Origin: Tunicatimonas pelagia
Lineage (GTDB): Bacteria; Bacteroidota; Bacteroidia; Cytophagales; Cyclobacteriaceae
Length of the DNA: 64,000 bases
Reading direction: 5' to 3'
Assembly (NCBI RefSeq): GCF_030506325.1
Contig: NZ_CP120683.1
Coordinates: 4,477,001-4,541,000 of the forward strand
The translations under genes and the position numbers were made by a program. This document shows, piece after piece, positions 25,521-32,868 of this stretch. A model generated the notes under the pieces. The model had not been told where the DNA came from. It worked only from the letters and a program-made list of their open reading frames with translations, and did no database searches. Every line of letters starts with the position of its first letter. The first letter of the stretch is position 1.

Positions 25521-26216
25521 TTAGTTTGCAATTACACTAGTCAACTTTAACATTTGATTACCACCTTTCTGAAATTCGTAGTCAACGGTTAGTATCTCAG
25601 TATGTATTCCCTGATTTTCCAAATAATTTACTACGCTATTCAGATGTCTTGAGGCTTTACCGCTGATCTCTAGCAAAGGAAATATTCTGAGTTCTCTACC
25701 TACCCGGCACATTTCTAGTATAGCTTTTTGATGAAATTCTTCATCTAACTGTTCTGAATAAGCAAACAAAAAATGAGAACAAATGACTAAATCAAAGGAG
25801 TCATCCTCGAAAGGTAAACTAGGCAGGGTTCCTATTACGTAGCGATTAGTATTATTTTTTTGCTCAAAATCCTGTAGGAATAGCTCCATCGCAGCTAATC
25901 GAGTTTTTACTAGTTGCTTGGGCGACTGATAGTAATCCCAAATATAATCGGCTTGATTTTTTGTTAATTGCTCCTTAATAACCGTAGCAGTTGCTTCTAT
26001 TCGCTCTCGGATTTGTTGAGCTGAGAATTGATAGATAGGATCTAACGATGTGTAGTCCTTATCTATAGAGAAGAGTTCAGCATTTACACTGGCAGGGCCA
26101 TCTCCGCAACCAAGTATCTTTTTATCTAAACTCTCTGGTAGAAGCGCAAACATACGCTGATATTCCTCTAAATTCCTTCCCCAAGGAACAACTTGATCAA
26201 TTGTAAATCCCATTTT
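25521..26216 (-). CDS. SAM-dependent methyltransferase-like protein in the trp operon
   Basis: About 231 residues, beginning MGFTIDQVVPWGRNLEEYQR. KKILGCGDGPASVNAEL is the glycine-rich SAM-binding motif I, and LPFEDDSFDLVICSHFLF matches the motif IV region of class I methyltransferases. The substrate is unknown. A TTG at 26237 would add seven residues and overlap the trpE stop by four bases, but those codons come from heptamer repeat DNA; ATG 26216 matches the usual N-terminus. It ends VIAN, encoded by another heptamer tract, just as trpE ends TIAN. Its place between trpE and trpG is unusual. Confidence 0.78.
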   Translation of the reverse strand, partial: KMGFTIDQVVPWGRNLEEYQRMFALLPESLDKKILGCGDGPASVNAELFSIDKDYTSLDPIYQFSAQQIRERIEATATVIKEQLTKNQADYIWDYYQSPKQLVKTRLAAMELFLQDFEQKNNTNRYVIGTLPSLPFEDDSFDLVICSHFLFAYSEQLDEEFHQKAILEMCRVGRELRIFPLLEISGKASRHLNSVVNYLENQGIHTEILTVDYEFQKGGNQMLKLTSVIAN

Positions 26217-26233
26217 GAACAATTCGTAATTTT

Positions 26234-27673
26234 TCAATTTGCAATTGTTTCTGCTAACTCCAGAGCCTTCCGCAATGCTGCCAGCTTATTATTCACTTCT
26301 TGTAATTCCTTTTTAGCTTCTGACTTGGCAACAACTCCGGCACCGGCTTGGTAGTACAGGGTGTTGTCCTGACTCAGAAACGAGCGAATCATAATGGCGT
26401 GGTTAAAATCGCCGTTGAACCCGAGAAAGCCGAGAGCACCACCGTAGTAGCCCCGTTGTGTAGTTTCGTAACGATGAATCAACTGCATGGCCATATGCTT
26501 GGGTGCTCCCGAAAGCGTTCCGGCAGGAAAAGTATCGGCCACTACCCGAATGGGTGACGTCTCTTTCGAGAGCGTTCCGGTTACTTTAGAAACCAAGTGA
26601 ATAACGTGGGAGAAGTACTGGATTTCTTTGAAAGTCTCTACCGTTACATCGTCGCCGTTGCGGCTTAAGTCGTTGCGGGCTAAATCTACCAGCATTACGT
26701 GTTCAGAATTCTCTTTGGGGTCGTCCATCAGTTTACGTGCTAGTTCGGCATCGGCTTCATCGCTACCCGTACGGCGAAAAGTACCGGCAATAGGGTAAAT
26801 ACTGGCAGTATCGCCTTTAATCACAATCTGGGCTTCAGGCGAAGAACCAAATAGCTTGTAGTTACCGTAGTCGAAGTAGAATAGATAAGGGGAAGGGTTG
26901 ATGGAGCGTAAGGTGCGATATACATTAAACTCATCGCCCTTAAAAGCTGTCTGGAACCGTCGCGACAGCACAATCTGAAATACATCGCCCCGAAAGCAAT
27001 GTTCCTGCCCTTTACGAATAATCTCCAGAAACTCGTCATCAGTATAATTACTTCCCTCGGCTTCGCTACGCTTGAAGTGGTAGCTGGGAATGTTTTTATT
27101 GTTGATAAGTGCCAGCAAGTTGGTTAGGCCACTATCTTCGCCATCATTGCCTTCGTACTGATGCTCAAAAGCGTATAGTTCGTTACGAAAGTGGTCTACT
27201 ACAACCACGTAGCGATACACTGCGTAGTATATTTCGGGAACGTTGTAATGCGTTTTTTCATCTGAAGAAAGATCAATCTCTTCAAAATATTGTACCGCAT
27301 CGTAGGCCATGTAGCCAAACAAGCCGCTGGTAGTGAAGCGATAATTGCTTTCCTCACTTTCAAACCGTTGAGAAAATTGCGCTAGCATCTCGACCACTGC
27401 CTGAGGGTTTTCTACTGACTGCGAGTCTTTAGTACCGTCGGGAAAAACTTGGGTAACTGTTCTCTGGTTCACCGAGAAAGATGCAATCGGCTGGCAGCAA
27501 ATAAACGAGAAGCTGTTATCGCTACTGTGGTAGTCGGAGCTTTCCAACAAAATAGGATTTTCGTAGCGATCCCTAATCTTCAAGTAGATGCTAACAGGAG
27601 TTACAGTGTCTGCTAATAATCGCTCGGATCGGGTAACGAGCCGAAAGGTATTGGGGGGTGATTGTGTATTCAT
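26234..27673 (-). CDS. trpE: Anthranilate synthase component I
   Basis: TrpE converts chorismate to anthranilate with ammonia from TrpG and is normally inhibited by tryptophan. The 479-residue protein shows the chorismate-binding signatures: IVLSRRFQTAFKGDEFNVYR, FGSSPEAQIVIKGD, YPIAGTFRRTGSDEADAE, MLVDLARNDLSRNGDDVTVE, HLVSKVTGTL, FPAGTLSGAPKHMAMQLI and AGAGVVAKSEAKKE. LLESSDYHSSDNSFSFICC corresponds to the N-terminal tryptophan-inhibition LLES motif. It is the first structural gene of the operon, preceded by a Trp-rich leader peptide and an attenuator. The final codons overlap a heptamer tract. Confidence 0.97.
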   Translation of the reverse strand: MNTQSPPNTFRLVTRSERLLADTVTPVSIYLKIRDRYENPILLESSDYHSSDNSFSFICCQPIASFSVNQRTVTQVFPDGTKDSQSVENPQAVVEMLAQFSQRFESEESNYRFTTSGLFGYMAYDAVQYFEEIDLSSDEKTHYNVPEIYYAVYRYVVVVDHFRNELYAFEHQYEGNDGEDSGLTNLLALINNKNIPSYHFKRSEAEGSNYTDDEFLEIIRKGQEHCFRGDVFQIVLSRRFQTAFKGDEFNVYRTLRSINPSPYLFYFDYGNYKLFGSSPEAQIVIKGDTASIYPIAGTFRRTGSDEADAELARKLMDDPKENSEHVMLVDLARNDLSRNGDDVTVETFKEIQYFSHVIHLVSKVTGTLSKETSPIRVVADTFPAGTLSGAPKHMAMQLIHRYETTQRGYYGGALGFLGFNGDFNHAIMIRSFLSQDNTLYYQAGAGVVAKSEAKKELQEVNNKLAALRKALELAETIAN

Positions 27674-27697
27674 GTTGGTAAATGGTTGAGTTTTTGT

Positions 27698-27728
27698 AAA
27701 AAAAAAGCCTACTGCGTAGACAGTAGGC
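27698..27728 (-). terminator. trp attenuator terminator hairpin
   Basis: In transcript sense the sequence is GCCTACTG, loop TCTACG, CAGTAGGC, then nine T residues: a perfect 8-bp stem with a U tail. It lies 25 bases before the trpE start and 37 bases after the leader peptide stop. It would terminate transcription when tryptophan is plentiful. Confidence 0.93.
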
Positions 27729-27774
27729 GATTATTAAGTTATTTGTACAATAAGTTACCCCTAGTTCACGCAAA
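27707..27774 (-). promoter_or_regulatory. Antiterminator region of the trp leader
   Basis: The leader segment TTGCGTGAACTAGG (within 27758-27774, overlapping the last leader codons) can pair with CCTACTGTCTACGCA, the 5' half and loop of the terminator. The pairing has about 13 base pairs, one mismatch and a two-base bulge. Upstream, CGCAAGAA can pair instead with TTCTTTGCG, forming a pause hairpin around TATC. These are the mutually exclusive 1:2, 2:3 and 3:4 structures expected of ribosome-mediated attenuation. Confidence 0.8.
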
Positions 27775-27828
27775 GAAGATATTCTTGCGCCACCACCATG
27801 CAGTAAACATATTGATTTGTGTATTCAT
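27766..27828 (-). CDS. trpL: trp operon leader peptide with Trp-Trp-Trp
   Basis: A 20-residue peptide, MNTQINMFTAWWWRKNIFFA, with three consecutive Trp codons (27790-27798). It precedes a terminator hairpin and trpE, the classic layout of an attenuation leader. When charged Trp-tRNA is scarce the ribosome would stall at the TGG run, covering the pause-hairpin segment and freeing the downstream strand to form the antiterminator. A second in-frame ATG at codon 7 is an alternative start. The first 12 bases are identical to the start of trpE (ATGAATACACAA). Confidence 0.9.
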   Translation of the reverse strand: MNTQINMFTAWWWRKNIFFA

Positions 27829-27836
27829 CTTAACGA

Positions 27837-27867
27837 CAAATATAAAAGTCCGTGTGGATAATCCCAA
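27837..27867 (-). promoter_or_regulatory. Promoter of the trpE operon
   Basis: Minus-strand TTG (27865-27867), 20 bases, then TATATTTG (27837-27844), matching the Bacteroidota -33/-7 consensus. The predicted start lies a few bases before the leader peptide ATG, so the leader mRNA would be almost leaderless. A 13-base palindrome, GCTGAA-A-TTCAGC (27895-27907), lies just upstream in the divergent region and could be an operator. Confidence 0.65.
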
Positions 27868-27934
27868 TAGAAGCGTAAATTTATCCGATAATCTGCTGAA
27901 ATTCAGCAATCAACCACGAAGTTTAATATAGTAT

Positions 27935-28519
27935 ATGGAAACCCTCGCCGAACAATTTCAGCAAGTTAGCAAACAGAAGAGCCGGGTGCAACGAGAGAAC
28001 AAAGCACTTAAACAAGGACTAATTTTTAGCGGAGGGCTTATTTTGTTGTTGGTAGGTTACCTGATATTCATTGAGTTTTTCACTCCATTATTTGGTCGCT
28101 GGCCGCAAGTGCAAAAATCGTTGCAACGGGCCGAAGCGCACAATCACTACCTAAAGGAACAAGTTGATAGTTTATACCGGGTAAACGATTTGTTGTTAGA
28201 ACTTTCCCCCTACTACACCGGAGTATTCTACGAAGTGCAAATTGGTGCCTTTGAGAATTTTAATCTGGCTGACTACCAGGAAGATTTGGTAAAGATGAAC
28301 ATTGATTACAACGGTCCGCTGGATCAGTATACCTTAGGAAAATTTAGGGACTTGCCCAAAGCCTTGGCCTTTCAGAAAGATGTGCAGCAAATGGGCATTC
28401 AAGATGCCTTTGTAGTGGCGAAGGTAGATGGAGAACGAGTTTCTGTAAATGAAGCTTTACGGGAAGCAGAACGGTTACAAGAAAGCCGGGAAGAAAGTTT
28501 GGAAAAAAACCCAACTTGA
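27935..28519 (+). CDS. Membrane-anchored protein with a SPOR-like domain
   Basis: A 194-residue protein with a short cytoplasmic N-terminus (coiled-coil, rich in Gln and Lys), one transmembrane helix (LIFSGGLILLLVGYLIFIEF, about 29-48), a coiled-coil linker and a C-terminal domain. The last part contains FYEVQIGAFENFNLADY and YTLGKFRDLPKALAFQKDVQ, the paired beta-alpha pattern of SPOR domains that bind denuded peptidoglycan at division sites. It is divergent from the trp leader. The precise role is unknown; a cell-wall or division function is a reasonable guess. Confidence 0.7.
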   Translation: METLAEQFQQVSKQKSRVQRENKALKQGLIFSGGLILLLVGYLIFIEFFTPLFGRWPQVQKSLQRAEAHNHYLKEQVDSLYRVNDLLLELSPYYTGVFYEVQIGAFENFNLADYQEDLVKMNIDYNGPLDQYTLGKFRDLPKALAFQKDVQQMGIQDAFVVAKVDGERVSVNEALREAERLQESREESLEKNPT

Positions 28520-28980
28520 GTCTGTCGGTTTTACTAAATCCCAGAATAAACAGGATTTGAGCTGTTACGCCATCGCAACCCTCCACTGTTAACATCCTGC
28601 AAAAGCAGAATGCCCTAACAAAAGTTAGGGTGAGGCCCGGTTTTGGTGGCAAACTTGGCTCGGTAATGGTCTAAGTGTTGGATTTAGAAAACGAGATTAG
28701 ACTCAAGCGGGTAACCTTCAATATGTAAAAGAACTACCGCTTCATGCGGCATTTACTTATAAATTTCTATTTACGAATATACTATAAACTCAAGAAAGGC
28801 TAAAATGATTTCATGCGGAAAAACTTCATTTTTAGTACATGCACTACTAAATCAGTAGATACTGTTTTGTAGACAGGAAAGAAAAAACCAGATAATTCGT
28901 ACAGAGTTGAAAAGTAATAAGCCCTAAGAGTTCAGAGTTTTGGGTTCACAGTTCTGAATTACGATATGTTTACTAATTTG
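28520..28980. other. Non-coding gap upstream of the AACCCAG array
   Basis: No gene is convincing here. It contains a perfect hairpin CCCTAAC-AAAA-GTTAGGG (28613-28630) without a U tail, a short inverted repeat TTTAGTA/TACTAAA (28831-28851), and four degenerate heptamers GTTCAGA, GTTTTGG, GTTCACA, GTTCTGA (28930-28957). The last are related to the reverse complement of the array that follows and could fold back on it. Confidence 0.55.
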
Positions 28981-29127
28981 AACCCAGAACCCAGAACCCA
29001 GAACCCAGAACCCAGAACCCAGAACCCAGAACCCAGAACCCAGAACCCAGAACCCAGAACCCAGAACCCAGAACCCAGAACCCAGAACCCAGAACCCAGA
29101 ACCCAGAACCCAGAACCCAGAACCCAG
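28981..29127. repeat. Perfect 21-copy AACCCAG tandem array
   Basis: Exactly 21 uninterrupted copies of the heptamer AACCCAG (147 bases) end six bases before the kdsC start codon. Because 21 x 7 is divisible by three and the unit contains no stop, an ATG at 28966 reads through in frame with kdsC, giving an artificial NPEPRTQ repeat. The array occupies the position where a 5' untranslated region is expected. Confidence 0.98.
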
Positions 29128-29133
29128 ACTTTC

Positions 29134-29616
29134 ATGAATATTGATCCCGATAAAATTCGCTTACTTGTTTTAGATGTAGACGGAACGCTTACCGATGGTG
29201 GAATTTACGTTACCGAGAAAGGAGATTCCTTCAAAAAATATAATGCCAAAGATGGTATGGCTATTTCCAAACTTATCCGGCAGGGATTACCCGTGGCGTT
29301 TATCAGCGCGAGCTTTACTGTTAACACGGTAGAGTATCGAGCTAAGATGCTGGGCGTAGAATATTGCTACGTGGGTAAAGATCCAAAAACGCAGATACTG
29401 GAAGGCTGGATGGAGACGTTAGGCATTCAATACTCAGAAATTCTGTTTATGGGCGATGATATTAATGACCGTGAAGTAATGCAGAAAGTAGGCATCTCGG
29501 CTTGCCCAGCGGATGCTTCTCCAGCAATACGAGAGATTGCTGACATCGTTTTGGAACGGCGCGGGGGAGATGCCTGTTTCCGAGAATTAGTCGACCGTTA
29601 CTTTCCAATTAGCTAA
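29134..29616 (+). CDS. kdsC: 3-deoxy-D-manno-octulosonate 8-phosphate phosphatase
   Basis: KdsC removes the phosphate from Kdo-8-phosphate on the route to lipopolysaccharide inner core. The 160-residue protein is a capless HAD phosphatase of normal length: motif I LLVLDVDGTLTDG with nucleophile Asp14 and acid Asp16, then YNAKDGMAISKLI, motif II FISAS, Lys in VGKDPKTQILE, and motif III FMGDDINDREVM. A longer frame from 28966 only translates the upstream heptamer array, so ATG 29134 is preferred. The next gene starts three bases after its stop, suggesting an operon. Confidence 0.93.
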   Translation: MNIDPDKIRLLVLDVDGTLTDGGIYVTEKGDSFKKYNAKDGMAISKLIRQGLPVAFISASFTVNTVEYRAKMLGVEYCYVGKDPKTQILEGWMETLGIQYSEILFMGDDINDREVMQKVGISACPADASPAIREIADIVLERRGGDACFRELVDRYFPIS

Positions 29617-29619
29617 CGT

Positions 29620-31776
29620 ATGAGCTTTGTCTATCCGTCGTTTTTGTGGGGCTTGCTAGCATTGGCTATTCCGATTATTATTCACCTGTTTAATTTTCGG
29701 CGTACCAAAAAAATATACTTCAGCAACAATCAGTTTCTGAAAAATGTAAAGGAAACGACCACTTCCAAATTGAAAGTCAAGCACTTACTGATTCTTTTAG
29801 CCCGGTTGGCCTTTATTGCGTTTCTAGTGCTCACCTTTGCCCAGCCCTACCTACCCGGAGAAAATGATGATGAGGCGGGGTCAGGCGAAAATCCGCTGGT
29901 GTATCTCTATCTGGATAATTCACTGAGCATGTCATCCGAATTGGCGAACGGAGTGCGGGGTATTGACCAAGGAGTGAGCTTTGTTGATGAAATTGCTACG
30001 TACTATCCCCGCAATACTCAGTATAAACTGCTGACCAATGGCTTTGGCAGTTTTTCGCGCGTACCCAAAAGCGGTGAGGAACTCACGGATTTGGTTACCA
30101 ACGTATCGCTCACCGGAGTGGCTCGTGGCCTGGATGAAGTGTTGCAGAAAATTCAAGGTGATGTGCAACTAACTGGTATGCAAGGCAACGAAATACAACG
30201 GGCGGATGTATACCTGATCTCTGATTTTCAGAAATCAACCATCGGTGAAATACAGGGAAGTAAACTGGGCGAAGACACTACCTTGCAGGTGAATTTGGTT
30301 CCGGTGCAATCGTCGTATCAACATAATGTATTTGTGGATTCTATGTATCTGGCCAACCCGTTTATGATGGCCGGGCAGGCGAACGAACTAGCCGTAGCTT
30401 TGCGAAACGAAGGAGGTGAAGCAGTAGAAAACCTTATTGTTCGTCTGCTAATTAACGAGCAGCAGGTGGGCAGCGGCAGTGTAGACATTAATGCCTATGC
30501 GACTAATACGGTTAATTTTCCGCTCAACTTCCCGCTTCAGCAGCAAAATCAGTGTCGGGTTGTCTTCGAAGATTATCCCGTTACCTTCGATAATGAATTT
30601 TTCTTTACACTCAACCTGGGTGATAAAATTAATGTGCTGGAAATTACTTCTAATTTGGCGGCAACCCGAGTGAATAGTGCTACCAACGTAGCTCGGGTAT
30701 ACGCCAACGAGAGTGTCTTCAATTTCCAATCGTTCAGTATCGATAATCTGGATTATAGTCTGCTGGATAACACTAACTTACTAATCTTAAACGAGATAGA
30801 AGGGGGTAATCAAAACGCTTCAGTGCTACTGCCTTACATTCGCGAGTTTTTGGAAGACGAAGGACATATGGTATTTATTTTGCCCTCCAGTGGCGATGTT
30901 TCTTTTCTCAGTGAAGTTACTCAAAACACATCGTTAGCGGCTCAGCGCCAAACCTACACTGATTCTACCGGAGTGCGTACAGTGACTTTGGCCAATCCTG
31001 ATTTGGCAAATCCTTTCTTCGACAATATGTTCGAGGGGCAAGCCGATAATTTTGACATGCCCTTCGCTGTGCCGTTGGTGAACCACAATCTGCCGGGTAG
31101 CTCGTTGCTACGTTATAAAACCGGCGATCCGTATCTGCTTTCGTTGCGAACGCCGTTCACTTCGGGAGATCAGATTTTTGTGTTTAGCACCCCGTTGCGC
31201 CAGGAGTTTACCAGTTTGTACCGTCACGCGATATTTGTACCGGTGATGTATCGGTTAGCTTCTATGAGTAAATCGCTGGATGTACCGCTGTATTACCCGA
31301 TGGATGAAAATACTATTACGCTGGAAGCTTCACGCTTACTAGACTCCGCCAGTCGGGAAGCTACTGGTCCCCGCTACTTGTACAAATTGCGCCGCGACGA
31401 ACAAGAACTAATCCCAACGCAACGAGCAGTAAACGGACGGCTACTGATGGAGGTGCCGCAAAATATACTTGAAGCCGGTTTTTACGAACTGGTACGTACT
31501 GAAGAAGCCGCCAACGCGGCCGATAGTGCGGTAGGGCTACTTTCTCTTTCCTTTAACAATACCGAATCAGAATCACTGGTAGAGCCCTACACCGTTGACG
31601 AGCTTCAGCAGCAGATTGAAGGAATAGAAGGCGTTTCTCTGTACGAAGCTGACGATGTAGAAGGCTTCACTGCTTTGATGCAATCTAAAAACGATCAGGT
31701 AGCTTTGTGGAAATATGCTTTGTTATTAGCCTTGGCTAGCTTACTTGCTGAGATTCTGCTGATTCGGTTTCTTTAG
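29620..31776 (+). CDS. BatA-type membrane protein with N-terminal aerotolerance domain
   Basis: A 718-residue inner-membrane protein. MSFVYPSFLWGLLALAIPIIIHLFNFRRTKKIYFSN is the BatA N-terminal domain: a helix followed by the basic F-R-R-x-K/R motif. A second helix lies at about 53-72. YLYLDNSLSMSSE resembles the DxSxS start of a von Willebrand A metal site, followed by a large periplasmic region with beta-rich repeats, and a final helix lies near 700 (LWKYALLLALASLLAEIL). Such proteins occur in most Bacteroidetes, often near peptidoglycan or LPS genes; the function is unclear. It follows kdsC by three bases. Confidence 0.85.
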   Translation: MSFVYPSFLWGLLALAIPIIIHLFNFRRTKKIYFSNNQFLKNVKETTTSKLKVKHLLILLARLAFIAFLVLTFAQPYLPGENDDEAGSGENPLVYLYLDNSLSMSSELANGVRGIDQGVSFVDEIATYYPRNTQYKLLTNGFGSFSRVPKSGEELTDLVTNVSLTGVARGLDEVLQKIQGDVQLTGMQGNEIQRADVYLISDFQKSTIGEIQGSKLGEDTTLQVNLVPVQSSYQHNVFVDSMYLANPFMMAGQANELAVALRNEGGEAVENLIVRLLINEQQVGSGSVDINAYATNTVNFPLNFPLQQQNQCRVVFEDYPVTFDNEFFFTLNLGDKINVLEITSNLAATRVNSATNVARVYANESVFNFQSFSIDNLDYSLLDNTNLLILNEIEGGNQNASVLLPYIREFLEDEGHMVFILPSSGDVSFLSEVTQNTSLAAQRQTYTDSTGVRTVTLANPDLANPFFDNMFEGQADNFDMPFAVPLVNHNLPGSSLLRYKTGDPYLLSLRTPFTSGDQIFVFSTPLRQEFTSLYRHAIFVPVMYRLASMSKSLDVPLYYPMDENTITLEASRLLDSASREATGPRYLYKLRRDEQELIPTQRAVNGRLLMEVPQNILEAGFYELVRTEEAANAADSAVGLLSLSFNNTESESLVEPYTVDELQQQIEGIEGVSLYEADDVEGFTALMQSKNDQVALWKYALLLALASLLAEILLIRFL

Positions 31777-31868
31777 TTGTCGGTTGACGATCTACAGCCC
31801 ACGACCAGTGGTTGTAACAGGTGAAAAAGTGAGCTGAGTAGAGAATCAGTTCCAGTAAAGCCTAGCAG

Positions 31869-32690
31869 CTACTTTTCAATTGACTTCCTAACCTTCCGAA
31901 TTTGCTTTAGCGGTGTATCAGCAATCTGAGCAATCTGCTCATCCGTAAGTAATCCAGACTTTAGCATTGCAATTATCATTGCCTCCTTACCTTCGCCCTT
32001 ACCTTCTTGTCTACCCTCTTCTTTGCCCTCTTGGTAACGAACGTCAGTCTTAATATCGTAAGTAAGTGCCATTGCTTCGGTATATTGTATGACTTTTGGT
32101 TGTAGGTGGCGTAAGTTAGCCAGTATTTCTATCTGTCGAACGTATCTCTTTAATTTTCGTTCGTTTTTGGATAACTGCCTTAATCTGTTGAGGATTTTAG
32201 GAATTACTGTATCTACTTCCTCTTTCTTAAAACTACTTAGGATTGCTAACACTGCTTCTTCCGGTTGGGTAGCGTTGCTAAGTAAATTACGGTAGTCAAG
32301 TTCGCGGATATCTACCAAAGTGAAGTGGTAATTTAGTTGTTCGTGGTTCAAAATAGTAGCCATGCGAGGCTTACGCGATCCAATAAATATGACGTACTGC
32401 TTAATCGGTTCCTGGTACTTCTCCCAGAGCATAGCGTAATACAAAAGCATCCGATTAGCCATGGTGGTTTCATCTTTCACCTGAAACTCGATGTGCAATA
32501 AGTAGGAGGGATGTTCATTTTTATGAGCAGTAACCCGCTTTAGTAAATCAGGCTTGCGCTCTAGCGTGGTTTGCAGATCATCGGGTAGCTCTTCCGTGGT
32601 TTTGATAGGCAAACCTAACAGCTTATCAGCCAACGGCAGGATTAGTGCCTCCATATTTTCTTTCAGAATCTTGTCGTAGTCTTGAGCCAT
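31869..32690 (-). CDS. Rpn-family PD-(D/E)xK nuclease / transposase-like protein
   Basis: A 273-residue protein of the Rpn/YhgA-like group, whose E. coli members promote RecA-independent recombination. LLHIEFQVKDETTMANRMLLYYAMLWEKY carries the family core, with Glu-x-Gln standing in for E-x-K. The charged repeat DVRYQEGKEEGRQEGKGEGK and the C-terminal LLTDEQIAQIADTPLKQIRK are typical for this family in Bacteroidota and cyanobacteria. There are no inverted repeats or target duplications around it, so it is not obviously mobile. It converges on the BatA-like gene. Confidence 0.85.
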   Translation of the reverse strand: MAQDYDKILKENMEALILPLADKLLGLPIKTTEELPDDLQTTLERKPDLLKRVTAHKNEHPSYLLHIEFQVKDETTMANRMLLYYAMLWEKYQEPIKQYVIFIGSRKPRMATILNHEQLNYHFTLVDIRELDYRNLLSNATQPEEAVLAILSSFKKEEVDTVIPKILNRLRQLSKNERKLKRYVRQIEILANLRHLQPKVIQYTEAMALTYDIKTDVRYQEGKEEGRQEGKGEGKEAMIIAMLKSGLLTDEQIAQIADTPLKQIRKVRKSIEK

Positions 32691-32720
32691 ACATTAAGCG
32701 GTTGATATTTCAAATATAAT

Positions 32721-32825
32721 AGTCCACAGTCCAATCTAATGAGTAGTGATTAATGAATAATGATGAACGGCATGTATAAATCATCCATCATTGTGCATCA
32801 GTCATTACCAACCCTGTGGACTATT
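32721..32825. repeat. Continuous 15-unit heptamer mosaic
   Basis: Fifteen heptamers in one register, including AGTCCAC, AGTCCAA, ATTAATG, AATAATG, ATGAACG, TCCATCA, TCAGTCA, CCCTGTG and GACTATT. The units echo those at 16991-17049 and 22142-22324. The tract lies in the divergent gap before the dihydroorotase-like gene. Confidence 0.65.
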
Positions 32826-32868
32826 AATAAGAATCTACTATTTTTGTCCGCAGTTATCTACCATCCTA

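Noticed and set aside
28613-28630. Rho-independent terminator after the SPOR-like gene
   Set aside because: The stem is perfect but there is no T-run after it on either strand.
22241-29127. Stop-free reading of the perfect arrays in all frames as a sign of coding selection
   Set aside because: A 7-bp unit has only seven codons per strand, so absence of stops is expected by chance in a large share of units.
28966-29133. N-terminal extension of KdsC with NPEPRTQ repeats
   Set aside because: It is only the translation of the AACCCAG array; KdsC proteins begin near the HAD motif, as with ATG 29134. The in-frame property is reported as a finding, not as a gene.
31869-32690. Insertion sequence carrying the Rpn-type gene
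   Set aside because: No terminal inverted repeats or target duplication at either end; these genes are usually not part of complete elements.
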